Origin: Hemerocallis citrina
Lineage: Eukaryota; Streptophyta; Magnoliopsida; Asparagales; Asphodelaceae
Length of the DNA stretch: 64,000 nucleotides
Reading direction: 5' to 3'
NCBI GenBank assembly: GCA_017893485.1
Contig: CM030363.1
Coordinates: 81,756,230 to 81,820,229 of the forward strand
In this document: piece after piece, positions 44,725 through 56,900 of the stretch
Position numbering within the stretch: the first letter of the stretch is position 1
Layout of the letters: each line of letters begins with the position of its first letter
The notes under the pieces: model-generated
Databases searched by the model: none
The model's input: only the letters and a program-made list of their open reading frames with translations
What the model was told of the DNA's origin: nothing
Made by a program: the position numbers and the translations under genes

Positions 44725-45564
44725 GTCGAGTTGGGCCCGATCACTGAGGTTTCCCATCTTCGTACTGAGCTGAAGAAAACGAAGCGGGCACTGCCTCGTA
44801 GTCGGGATAAAGCATTTTACGACTTCTTGGAATTGGAGGACATAAAAGCAACCGCGGGAGGGTATTTTTGCGAGTTGAGGGAACTGCAGAAGCAACCTCG
44901 ACAGACTCGTCTCGAAGGCGAGATAGAGTTGCTCCGTAAGGATCTCTTCGATGTCGACCAAAAGAATAGTGAACTACTTGCAGAGGTTCGTCATTTAGAG
45001 GTAACGGTGAAAGAATATTCGGCGGAGGAAGAGGAGTTAGCTTCAAGGGTGGGGAAGTTGATGTCCAAGCGCGATGAGTTGACGGCCAGAATTGACAAAC
45101 TGAGGAGGATCACCATCGATAGGGGTATCGAAGTGACTCATTTTCGTCGTATTGTGGCCGACAGTACTAACATTGCAGGTTCGTCTAAACTTCCTTGTCT
45201 CAAAGTATCAGCAGAGAGCGATATTCTGAGAGATAGGATCGTCGAGCTAGAGGAGGAGATTGCATCGCTGAAATCTCAACCCGTAAGGATCAATGTTCGC
45301 AGTACGTCGTGTACTCGCGAAGAGAGCGAAAGAGGTATCTCATTCTACGAACTTGCGACTCGTTCGCCTGCCGTTAGGCGGAGTCCAGCTAACGCTCAGA
45401 GTGGTGTAGCTGTTTCGTCTAGTGGCGCCTCGGTTGGGGCCACAGCTAGAATTAGCGGCGAAGGGGGTTCTCGCTTTGCCGGTTTAGAGTCGAGCTCAGA
45501 GGTAAGGCGACGCCAGCCTCGTGTGTCTTTGAACCGAAGTGTTCCCCTTCCAAAGAAGCGCTAA
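44725..45564 (+). CDS. Tat-1 antisense ORF 2, coiled-coil protein without its own ATG
   Basis: The frame is open from 44707 to the TAA at 45562-45564. No ATG occurs before 45061, yet coding-like sequence starts right after the splice acceptor at 44724, so this may be a downstream exon. The first 200 residues are rich in Glu, Lys and Leu heptads (RLEGEIELLRKDLF, RIVELEEEIASLK), predicted coiled coil. The C-terminus is Ser/Ala/Arg-rich and ends PLPKKR. No family is recognised. It is the only unbroken ORF in the antisense block. Confidence 0.55.
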   Translation, partial: VELGPITEVSHLRTELKKTKRALPRSRDKAFYDFLELEDIKATAGGYFCELRELQKQPRQTRLEGEIELLRKDLFDVDQKNSELLAEVRHLEVTVKEYSAEEEELASRVGKLMSKRDELTARIDKLRRITIDRGIEVTHFRRIVADSTNIAGSSKLPCLKVSAESDILRDRIVELEEEIASLKSQPVRINVRSTSCTREESERGISFYELATRSPAVRRSPANAQSGVAVSSSGASVGATARISGEGGSRFAGLESSSEVRRRQPRVSLNRSVPLPKKR

Positions 45565-45750
45565 ACAAGTTGTATTATGCTCTTCAAGTTATTGTAAAAA
45601 TCTATTGTAGTGTCAGCCTTGTCCGGGCTCTTAATAAAAAAGTTTTAAGTATTACTCCTCCAACTTTTGACCACTACTCAAAATCAGAAGCAAATCTTCT
45701 TTCTTATGTGCGAACCACTTTTAGCCTGCTTAACAGCGATAGAGAAGTGG
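45565..45750. other. Short spacer before the 115-bp array
   Basis: Contains an AATAAAA word near 45632 that could serve as a polyadenylation signal for the antisense ORF. Nothing else is seen. Confidence 0.35.
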
Positions 45751-46362
45751 AGTCGAGCCAAGTGTTGGACTCCGAACTCGTCGTTAGAGTTTGTTCAACG
45801 ATTGTGGGAGCAATTCCGAATGGCGAACTCCTTCTAGCCCGCTTAAGAGCGAGCTTGCGAAGAGGAGTCGAGCCAAGTGTTGGACTCCGAACTCGTCGTT
45901 AGAGTTTGTTCAACGGTTGTGGAAGAAATTCCGAATGGCGAACCCCTTCTAGCCCGCTTAAGAGCGAGCTTGCGAAGAGGAGTCGAGCCAAGTGTTGGAC
46001 TCCGAACTCGTCGTTAGAGTTTGTTCAACGGTTGCGGGAGCAATTCTGAATGGCAAACCCCTTCTAGCTCGCTTAAGAGCGAGCTTGCGAAGAGGAGTCG
46101 AGCAAAGTGTTGGACTCCGAACTCGTCGTTAGAGTTTGTTCAACGGTTGCGGGAGCAATTCCGAATGGCGAACCCTTTCTAGCCCGCTTAAGAGCGAGCT
46201 TACGAATAGGAGTCGAGCCAAGTGTTGGACTCCGAACTCGTCGTTAGAGTTTGTTCAATGGTTGTGGGAGCAATTCCGAATGGCAAACCCCTTCTAGCCC
46301 GCTTAAGAGCGAGTTTGCGAAGAGGAGTCGAGCCAAGTGTTGGACTCCGAACTCGTCATTAT
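45751..46362. repeat. 115-bp tandem array of Tat-1
   Basis: AGTCGAGCCAAGTGTTGGAC starts at 45751, 45866, 45981, 46096 (one change), 46211 and 46326, exactly 115 bp apart, giving 5.3 units. Units are nearly identical. It lies between the end of pol (minus) and antisense ORF 2 (plus). Confidence 0.95.
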
Positions 46363-46536
46363 GGTGAAGAGTAAAGGCAGAGAAGTACAAGCAATTTTAC
46401 AAGTAAAACATGAAAAAACTTTCTTTATTGATAGCTAATAGTTGGCTGCTTCTAAGTTGCGAGTCGTTATTACATAAGAGAAACAAAGGAAAAAATACAA
46501 GTAAAAGGAGAGGAACGGTTCGATATCCCGGAATAC
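46363..46536. other. Spacer between array and end of Tat-1 pol
   Basis: AT-rich. Nothing recognisable. Confidence 0.4.
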
Positions 46537-46783
46537 TTAGAGAGGCGTTAATGCTCTTTCTTGGTATTTCAAAAGATGGTCGGCATTCCAAGTCCTGGGG
46601 ATCTCTCTGCCTTCGAGGTCTTCTAGACGATATGTCCCGGGCCGAACTACTTTGGTGATCTTGTAGGGTCCCTCCCAATTTGGAGCTAGTTTACTCTTCT
46701 GACCAGGAAAAGAGATTGCTAACTTTCTGAGGACCAAGTCCCCTTCTTTGAGGTCGGTAGGATGGACTCTCTTATTGTACGCC
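46537..46783 (-). pseudogene. Tat-1 integrase, C-terminal end (separated by insertion)
   Basis: This is the last part of Tat-1 integrase, containing KEGDLVLRK and PNWEGPYKITKVVRPGTYRLEDLEG (GPY/F-like), and ending with the pol stop at 46537. The open frame to its right (46784-46830) is LTR sequence and not part of the protein. With the element 46784-59108 and one ACGCC copy removed, the frame continues exactly from 59109. Confidence 0.9.
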
Positions 46784-49099
46784 TGTAGCGCCCTGATTTT
46801 CACGTACTGGGAAACCGTGACACATGCCAAGATCTTTCCTTCAATTAGTCACGATACACAAAATGCTGGAAATTTAAAACTTTTTTATTCAGTACAGAGT
46901 TACCACGCAGTAATTACAAATATCAGTTGTAATACCAACTGTAGCGTCTGCCCTTTTTCCTTTTTGACTCCAAACTCAATTCTTCCAATTTCTATATCAC
47001 TTTAAACATAAACTAAAATAGTTATGTTTCAAAGAAAAATTGGGCAGAGTCTCCCTTGTATTTTTTGCCCAAAACACAGAAAAGCTTACGGAATTTTGCT
47101 CTAAATTCCGTAGCTTACATCACAGGCAATAATAATACGAGCTCCCCAGGCCAAAATGAGCATCATCACACAGGCAATATATATATATGCTCTGCGGGCC
47201 AAACTCATAACGGTTTAACAATTATCAATTAAAAAGCATAAATCTTTTTGAAAACGTAGTAAGTTTTTAGAAAATAACTTGTAAAAGCTTACCACAGCGC
47301 CCGACACTCCACACGAAATGGTTACGGGTCGAAACCATATCCTGCCGCCTCACGCTATACTTTTCATCATAATCCACATACTTATACATCAAAAATACAA
47401 TTTAAAGCATAAATCTTTACTATTTACAATTAAATCATAACAACAAATTATAACTAGAGCTCCACTCCACGGAAACCTGTACCTACACCTCACCCCTGCA
47501 CTGCTGAAGACCTGTAACAGTAGGGACCTAGGGTAGTCCATGGACTCCCTAACCCCCAAATACTAAGGGGTTAGCCATTTCTGGTGTGAGTATAATTTAT
47601 TAAAATAAGCAAATAAATTAAACTTTACAAGTAAAAACATAACGAACTCATAATATCAAGATCAACAATTCTTACTTGACATCTGAACATGTAACCTCAT
47701 AGATGGGAATTCACATCCAATACTCTCTGAGTCATCACCTGTCTGTATATCCATACCCACTCATAATCATACTTATCTTAGTAATCATTTGAATAACCCC
47801 TCTCATAATACAATATTGATCCTATTGCCTTATATCACATATCACATCATAGGCATATGCATTCATTTGCATACTACCACATTCATTCATGTCCAATCTA
47901 ACGTCTCATTGCACATTACCATTTATATATGCATTCCATCACGATAGACTCCGCATCGCCAACATGGTTTGGAAATAACATATCACACTCGCAATTCAAC
48001 TTGAATGGAAAAGACACGTGCATATATAATTGATGTGCCAGCGTATGTTATGACTTAACTCTAATGCAAGATTACCAATACAATGATGCTCATTATTCTA
48101 ATGCAAGACTACTAATACAATGATGCTCTCATTCTAATGCCATGTCAACTAAACTAGGATGCTCATGTTCTAATGTCAGCAAGTCTTCGAAAGCAACATG
48201 CAGCCCATACTACATGCGACTCCATCTCAAGCCGTTTCTCCATATATAGGGATTGAAACCCGCGTTATGAACTTCTAATTGTACACAACCTGTTCCTGAC
48301 ACCTACACGTGGCTAATGAGGTTGCAGGCGTGGTCAAGTCCTACTATTGCATTTCGCCAGTGGTGTCTATGTTCGCCACTGCGACCCGGCCAACCGGACC
48401 TCTCTCAAAATAGACGAACCCAATGTATCGGGCGTCATTCCAAAATCAAACTATAGGGTTTCGCAAGCGCAGGGTAGCGCGAAGCCTACCCTGTGGCACC
48501 CTTCTGGGGTATCGCAAGCGCAGGACTGCACAATGCATCCTGTGGCACCCCTAGCCACGGTACTTAAGGAGTTAACAGCGCGAGATACGCAACCCGTGTC
48601 CTCAACTTGTGAGACGGCACCGTACGTATCCCTTTGACGGGAAGGTACAACCCAATAACACCACCTAAGATCGGCCCTAAAGAAAGGTTTGGTCGTACGG
48701 TGCACCCTACTACCAACTCCCCTTCTTTCGGGCAAAAGGTTAAGTAATGATTTTATAAGTCACTATCCTAATGAGGTTATTATTCCTATGCAATCTTGCA
48801 TAGTTTCCAATCATGGTCCAACTCGTGGTCCCTCGATCCAAGACTCTGGTAATAATATATCTCTCACTCATCCCTACCCCTAACTCGGATTCTACCAACA
48901 CTCTCGGCCCACGGTCAACCTACATTGGTTAAGATCCGTCGACGCCCGAGGTGAGATCTATCCATTTCACTCTAAGGGGGTAGGATGTGGTCTTGATGGT
49001 CGATGACCCTTAGGGTAATAATATCACCCTAGATGAGCACAACAAACTGCGTATTAGCTAAGAAGCTACATACGAGTAACCAAAAACACATACGAGCTA

Positions 49100-49395
49100 A
49101 ACAGCTACGTATAGGACCAACAGCTACATACGGGCCAGTCGAGCCGCGCATGAGACAACAACATACATACGAGACAAATAAGCCCCGTATGAGACCAACA
49201 GCTACATACGGGCCAGTCGAGCCGCGTATGAGACAACAACATACATACGAGCCAAATAAGCTGCGTATGAGACCCACAGCTACATACGGGCCAGTCGAGC
49301 CGCGTATGAGACAACGACATACATACGAACCAAATAAGCTGCGTATGAGACCCACAGCTACATACGGGCCAGTCGAGCCACGTATGAGCAAAACC
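49100..49395. repeat. 78-bp tandem array, LARD 3' LTR
   Basis: ATACGGGCCAG recurs at 49128, 49206, 49284 and near 49362. The same unit occurs in the solo LTR at 33960-34260 in reverse. Confidence 0.88.
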
Positions 49396-51289
49396 ACATA
49401 CAAACAGCCATTAAGGTAGTCAAACCTAGAAGCAACCAAACGTGCTTACTAGCAAACTTTATCTTCTATAATTATAAGCAACAGAAGAATCTACTAAAAT
49501 CAACTTAGCATGGGTTTCTTCTACAATCAACCCATCATGGCATACCTACTATAATCAACTCAACATGAGTTTCTTTCTAAAATCGACTCAAACATGATAG
49601 GTTTTACTAGAACGTCACATAGGCATGAATGGGTTCTTCACACAACTCAAGCATGGTGTTCTACTACAACTGAACCATGGGTTTCTTTTTATAACAATTC
49701 AAGTATGGATTCTTACTATACCACAAGGGTGGGTTCTTTCTCTACAACCATCTAAATTCATAGGGTGGGTTCTTTTTACTCACTACTACTAACAACTAGG
49801 ATGAGATCTTTTTAGCATACCCCAATAATATAGCCCTAGGAATGGGTTCTTCCTCAACCTACAACACCTAATCCACAAAAGGTGTGATCTTTTAACCCAC
49901 TACCACTGACAACATCCAAAGATTGTTTCTTTATCATACTACAACTAACATAATCATCAAGTTGGGTCCTTTTAGCATCCATAATTTACTCAACTCTCAA
50001 AATGGCTTCTTTCTCAACCTCTAACAATTCATACCCAAAAGATGGGTTCTTTTAACATCCACAATTTACTAAACCCTCAAATGGGTTCTTTTCTTCACCT
50101 ACACAAGCAGTACTCTAAGGATGGTTCTTTCTACACCTACATAAGTAGATAAGAAAAGCAAGCAACTAACTTAGAAGTAGAGAATCCTCACATACATAAC
50201 GAATCCATTATATAGGTTTTATATACTCAAGGATAGTAAATTTTCCCATATGCCTCATCCACAAATCATGTCACCTCTTCAGTTCATCCAACTTCTTTAA
50301 AATATCAATTACGTATATAGAACCATATACACCATATCTTGATATCCTCATAAGATTGTAACTCATCCCTATATACACATATATGTTATTCAATCCTCCC
50401 TTAAACATCACTTCATAAATAAATCATACTCACCATATTCCTTAACACACAAAATATGTAGATAAATTAGTATTCACATATCCATCAAACCAAAAGAATA
50501 TATAATAAACCAACTCACATATTCATCAAACCACAAAATATATAAATATACTAACTCACATATATCTTTAAACCATGAAAATATATAAATAATATAACTC
50601 ACTATATTTTTTATAATCACAAAATACATATAATAATATAACTCACATAATTTTTTAACACACAAAAACACACAATAAATTAACTCACATATTTTGCGAA
50701 GATCCAAGCGCCGTGCCACCTCGCGTCCAAGGTCGTGAATATATCCTATCACCAAATTTCAAGCAACTAAAACTCAAATAATTCAACTAATTACAAGAGT
50801 AAATAATCGCTATCCTAAATATCCCACAAGCGCTTATTGAATGCTTGGGATATACAAGTGCGATGCATGTGATGATCTAATGCCTATGGTATTTTCATCC
50901 CCAAATAATTACCAAATCGCCTCTAAAATATTCTAGTAGCTCAACTATGATTTCTACTACTATTCGAGAATTAATCCATATTCATATAATTCTCTTTTAC
51001 AAACCCAAAACCTTATTTTACTAACAACTCACAAATTCCCTAATAATCCGCTAATTTCTCACATTTACAATTTCCAATATCTCTAAATCTCTCTACCCTA
51101 ACATTCCTACTCAATAAAAATTAATCCAACTAAATTTTATACAATAAAATAGTTAGGATTACACCTTCTCGAATCCATTCGAAAATCCGACGCTACCACC
51201 ATGTAGAGAATCTCTCCATTAGTCTACTCCTCACTTTAATTTGGATTTGACGAAGAATAGAGGTGGATTTTGATATGGGGGAACCTTTG

Positions 51290-51640
51290 CCGATCGATGG
51301 GTTCCTGGGGTTCGGGATCGAACAGGAAGGGAAGAAGGGAAGGAGAAGAAGGAGATGGCGGAGGTGTGGGTTTCCCGTCGGTTGGAAGCGAATAGAGAAG
51401 GAGAAGGGAGGAGGACTGGTCGGGGCTTCTTTGGGTTCGGTATCGGACCAGGAAGGAGAAGGGAACGGGAAGGAAGAAGATGGAGGTGGGGGTCGGGGCT
51501 TCTCGTCGGCTGGGTGAGAACGAACGGAGAAAGGTGGAAGGGAGAGGGAGGTCGGGTGGGTTCTCTTCGGGTTCGGGATGGAGAACGAACGGGAATGGAG
51601 AAGAGAAGGAAGAAGGAGAAGGGAAAGAGAGAGAGAAGGG
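51290..51640. repeat. Purine-rich tract in LARD 3' LTR (CT-rich on the element strand)
   Basis: GGAAGGAGAAGG-like text on plus. On the element's strand this is a CT-rich leader. The copy at 58440-58780 differs by small indels that change the reading frame, so the ORFs here are not conserved. Confidence 0.8.
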
Positions 51641-51971
51641 GTCTTTTGTAAAAAGGGGAATAATTAATAATAGATTGATAAATATCTAGGGGAATGTTGC
51701 ATATAAGCCCTCTAGTCTTAACACTTTTCAAATAAAGCCCAACTCTCTACTTTAATAATTCCAAACAATACAAAAATACATTAAAACTACTTCGTAAATA
51801 ATCCGTATAAAATAATTTAATACGAAAATAATAATCAAATTAAATCGACAATGTATCTTATATTTCTCAATTAAAATATTTTTTATCAGAAAATCCATGA
51901 TCGCGCGAAATTCTCAATCGCGCACACATTTCGATGCAAAATAGCCATATGCTATTTTTCGGGTCGTTACA

Positions 51972-51984
51972 TCACTCCCTCCTT
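51972..51984 (-). other. Polypurine tract, LARD element
   Basis: The minus strand reads AAGGAGGGAGTGA directly before the 3' LTR. It is the same tract as in the Tekay element apart from the last base. Confidence 0.85.
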
Positions 51985-53916
51985 AGAATCGTTCTGTCCT
52001 CAGAACGCTGCTAGTGGAGAGGAAGACAACCACAAACATCAATGGTTCACGAGACATTTTCCGGAACCATCTTCTGTTCCTCGAGTGATATTCTCGAAAA
52101 TTGGTCTTCTACCAAGTTGAACTGTTGTCCTTCAGCCCTCTGGACAGACCCACCATGAATGTGATGCTGACATTCTTCTGCTCCTGCTCTGGAGTAGACA
52201 GTGGCTGCATTACCTTGCTCTATCCTTGTCTATAAGTGATGTTGATTCACTCATTGATTACGACTTCTGTTAGTTGGTGACCACTCCCTCCTTAGAAAGG
52301 ACGAAGTCACACATTACCGCTTCAGCCCCTGGGCAGCTCCTCTTGGTGACCTTACTGAATTGTTAACACGATTGCCCTCTGTCTGAGCAAGATTTCCTCC
52401 ATGGCGTGCTCTTAGTGGCTGCTTAATCATAAGCTGATCTTGGAGAATCTGTCGCTTCAGCGCTTCAATCCCTGTATTTCCTGCGTAAGCCTTCTGACTT
52501 GCTCATTTGGACTCGGTTGCAGCTCCCATCGTGTCAAAATTGAGCTCTAAACTTGAGTAATCACCCTAATACTGGCTCACTTGATCTCATCATCTAGCCT
52601 CTTGCTTCTTTCACGGTCTTTGGTTGAGGTCAATCCTTCACTTATCTCGATCTTTTGCAGTTCAGTAGCCACTCCCTCCTTAGAATAGGGCATGGCCTAC
52701 GATCATTACTTCAAACTTCCAGGATTCTCTCCTGTAATTTGCTCGAAGCTAATGCTCCAGATGGTGTATTCAAACAAACAATCTAGAGTTGCCTCCCGCA
52801 CACAACTCAAACCTTGAAAAATAGTTCGGTCAAAAGAATATGACGAACTACAACTGAACAAAACAATTGTATGGATTCCATATATATATATAAAACCAAT
52901 TGGTTACGAAAGTGTTTCATCATACCTTACTTCTTAGTCCAAAATAAATTTCAAAAATACAACTTTTAACTTAGTTGCAGTTCTATATGCACATACCAGT
53001 ACTAGCACTCCTGCCTTCTACAGCTTGCTGGTAGTAAGTGCAAACTCTACCCTTGGTGAACAGGCTCCTTTCCTTTATTGTTCATCTTCGAGGTTGATCT
53101 GCCATTCCTCCGGTGAAGCTAGGGAATATCTGGTCAGATACGACCAATCCTTCCACATTTGTAACATTATGGGTATCTATCTAAGTGTCCTTCCTCGAAC
53201 ACTGGTCCTTGAGATGACCATGCTCACCACATAAAAAAAAATAACTTCCTGTTCAGGTGCCTCCAAGGTTGCCCTCCGTTTTCTGAGTCTTCTGCTTCTG
53301 ACCTTGGTCCTTAATCCTGATGCTGGTGCAGATCTTGTCCCTTGTAGTCGTGGACAGACTGATTTCTTGTGCCCGACTCTCTCACAAGGATTGCATACTA
53401 CAACCTTGGTGGTCTCTGGGATTTGCTCCAATTCATATTGTAGTCGTGCCACCCTGGAATCAAGGTGCTCCTACTCCTTTGCTGGGCCTGCTAATATAAC
53501 TCCGAATGCATCACCCAGTTACTTAGTCTTGACGACCTTTCCTAATCACGTACTTCCTAAGCTTCCTCATTTTCCGATGTATGCTGGCTACCGCCATTGT
53601 GTGTTGATCCATACTTAGTCCATGCGGTGGTGAAATCTCCTTCGGCTCTGCGCTCAAGATTATCGGATCATCCAACGATATCAGTTCACTCTCTTTCACC
53701 AGCATATCCTCGGTAAGGGTATCCTCGAACACCATTCATGTGGTTAAAGGATGGTAACACATACACTAGGATTAGTCCGGATATAGAAAAATTATAAAAC
53801 ATAAGTTGAAAGAGACAACAATATGAATTATAACTATCTACAACTAGCTAAATCCCGACTCCTAAAGGGCATTCAAGTTTAATTTTCCTACTGTGTTGGA
53901 CTGTAAATTGAAGTCA

Positions 53917-53928
53917 GCTCTGATACCA
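53917..53928 (-). other. Primer binding site (tRNA-Met), LARD element
   Basis: The minus strand reads TGGTATCAGAGC, three bases after the 5' LTR end. Confidence 0.92.
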
Positions 53929-53931
53929 TTC

Positions 53932-56900
53932 TGTAGCGCCCCGATTTTCACGTACTGGGAAACCGTGACACATGCCAAGATCTTTCCTTCAATTAGTCAC
54001 GATACACAAAATGCTGGAAATTTAAAACTTTTTTATTCAGTACAGAGTTACCACGCAGTAATTACAAATATTAGTTGTAATACCAACTGTAGCGTCTGCC
54101 CTTTTTCCTTTTTGACTCCAAACTCAATTCTTCCAATTTCTATATCACTTTAAACATAAACTAAAATAGTTATGTTTCAAAGAAAAATTGGGCAGAGTCT
54201 CCCTTGTATTTTTTGCCCAAAACACAGAAAAGCTTACGAAATTTTGCTCTAAATTCCGTAGCTTACATCACAGGCAATAATAATACGGGCTCCCCAGGCC
54301 AAAATGAGCATCATCACACAGACAATATATATATATGCTCTGGGGGCCAAACTCATAACGGTTTAACAATTATCAATTAAAAAGCATAAATCCTTTTGAA
54401 AACGTAGTAAGTTTTTAGAAAATAACTTGTAAAAGCTTACCACAGCGCCCGACACTCCACACGAAATGGTTACGGGTCGAAACCATATCCTGCCGCCTCA
54501 CGCTATACTTTTCATCATAATCCACATACTTATACATCAAAAATACAATTTAAAGCATAAATCTTTACTATTTACAATTAAATCATAACAACAAATTATA
54601 ACTAGAGCTCCACTCCACGGAAACCTGTACCTACACCTCACCCCTGCACTGCTGAAGACCTGTAACAGTAGGGACCTAGGGTAGTCCATGGACTCCCTAA
54701 CCCCCAAATACTAAGGGGTTAGCCATTTCTGGTGTGAGTATAATTTATTAAAATAAGCAAATAAATTAAACTTTACAAGTAAAAACATAACGAACTCATA
54801 ATATCAAGATCAACAATTCTTACTTGACATCTGAACATGTAACCTCATAGATGGGAATTCACATCCAATACTCTCTGAGTCATCACCTGTCTGTATATCC
54901 ATACCCACTCATAATCATACTTATCTTAGTAATCATTTGAATAACCCCTCTCATAATACAATATTGATCCTATTGCCTTATATCACATATCACATCATAG
55001 GCATATGCATTCATTTGCATACTACCACATTCATTCATGTCCAATCTAACGTCTCATTGCACATTACCATTTATATATGCATTCCATCACGATAGACTCC
55101 GCATCGCCAACATGGTTTGGAAATAACATATCACACTCGCAATTCAACTTGAATGGAAAAGACACGTGCATATATAATTGATGTGCCAGCGTATGTTATG
55201 ACTTAACTCTAATGCAAGATTACCAATACAATGATGCTCATTATTCTAATGCAAGACTACTAATACAATGATGCTCTCATTCTAATGCCATGTCAACTAA
55301 ACTAGGATGCTCATGTTCTAATGTCAGCAAGTCTTCGAAAGCAACATGCAGCCCATACTACATGCGACTCCATCTCAAGCCGTTTCTCCATATATAGGGA
55401 TTGAAACCCGCGTTATGAACTTCTAATTGTACACAACCTGTTCCTGACACCTACACGTGGCTAATGAGGTTGCAGGCGTGGTCAAGTCCTACTATTGCAT
55501 TTCGCCAGTGGTGTCTATGTTCGCCACTGCGACCCGGCCAACCGGACCTCTCTCAAAATAGACGAACCCAATGTATCGGGCGTCATTTCAAAATCAAACT
55601 ATAGGGTTTTGCAAGCGCAGGGTAGCGCGAAGCCTACCCTGTGGCACCCTCTGGGGTATCGCAAGCGCAGGACTGCACAATGCATCCTGTGGCACCCCTA
55701 GCCACGGTACTTAAGGAGTTAACAGCGCGAGATACGCAACCCGTGTCCTCAACTTGTGAGACGGCACCGTACGTATCCCTTTGACGGGAAGGTACAACCC
55801 AATAACACCACCTAAGATCAGCCCTAAAGAAAGGTTTGGTCGTATGGTGCACCCTACTACCAACTCCCTTTCTTTCGGGCAAAAGGTTAAGTAATGATTT
55901 TATAAGTCACTATCCTAATGAGGTTATTATTCCTATGCAATCTTGCATAGTTTCCAATCATGGTCCAACTCGTGGTCCCTCGATCCAAGACTCTGGTAAT
56001 AATATCTCTCTCACTCATCCCTACCCCTAACTCGGATTCTACCAACACTCTCGGCCCACGGTCAACCTACATTGGTTAAGATCCGTCGACGCCCGAGGTG
56101 AGATCTATCCATTTCACTCTAAGGGGGTAGGATGTGGTCTTGATGGTCGATGACCCTTAGGGTAATAATATCACCCTAGATGAGCACAACAAACTGCGTA
56201 TTAGCTAAGAAGCTACATACGAGTAACCAAAAACACATACGAGCTAAACAGCTACGTATAGGACCAACAGCTACATACGGGCCAGTCGAGCCGCGCATGA
56301 GACAACAACATACATACGAGCCAAATAAGCCCCGTATGAGACCAACAGCTACATACGGGCTAGTCGAGCCGCGTATGAGACAACAACATACATACGAGCC
56401 AAATAAGCTGCGTATGAGACCCACAGCTACATACGGGCCAGTCGAGCCGCGTATGAGACAACGACATACATACGAACCAAATAAGCTGCGTATGAGACCC
56501 ACAGCAACATACGGGCCAGTCGAGCCACGTATAAGCAAAACCACATACAAACAACCATTAAGGTAGTCAAACCTAGAAGCAACCAAACGTGCTTACTAGC
56601 AAACTTTATCTTCTATAATTATAAGCAACAGAAGAATCTACTAAAATCAACTTAGCATGGGTTTCTTCTACAATCAACCCATCATGGCATACCTACTATA
56701 ATCAACTCAACATGAGTTTCTTTCTAAAATCGACTCAAACATGATAGGTTTTACTAGAACGTCACATAGGCATGAATGGGTTCTTCATACAACTCAAGCA
56801 TGGTGTTCTACTACAACTGAACCATGGGTTTCTTTCTATAATAATTCAAGTATGGATTCTTACTATACCACAAGGGTGGGTTCTTTCTCTACAACCATCT

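Larger units (their letters stand above)
46784..51971 (-). repeat. 3' LTR of the LARD element
   Basis: On the minus strand it starts TGTAACGACCC at 51971 and ends AGGGCGCTACA at 46784. It is almost identical to the copy at 53932-59108. It holds the 78-bp array (about 49100-49390), a purine-rich tract (51290-51640) and many GGGTTCTTT words at 49500-50120. No coding region is convincing. Confidence 0.95.
51972..53931 (-). pseudogene. LARD interior: eroded gag and RT remnants
   Basis: No long ORF. On the minus strand 53735-53177 includes a CCHC knuckle, CNPCERVGHKKSVC, as in gag. At 52660-52740 the DNA still matches the Tekay RT region around 29680-29750, and a shorter match lies at 52282-52340. 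The order (knuckle, then RT trace, then polypurine tract) is that of a decayed gag-pol. All frames are broken. Confidence 0.7.

Noticed and set aside
49029..49439. 136-codon minus and 128-codon plus ORFs with repeated 26-residue units (also at 56176-56586 and 33971-34263)
   Set aside because: They are produced by the 78-bp array, whose period is divisible by three, so frames stay open on both strands. No start context or domain.
51231..51731. Ser/Pro-rich 166-codon ORF in the LARD LTR (and 58383-58868)
   Set aside because: The two LTR copies differ by frame-changing indels and the composition simply mirrors the CT-rich tract.
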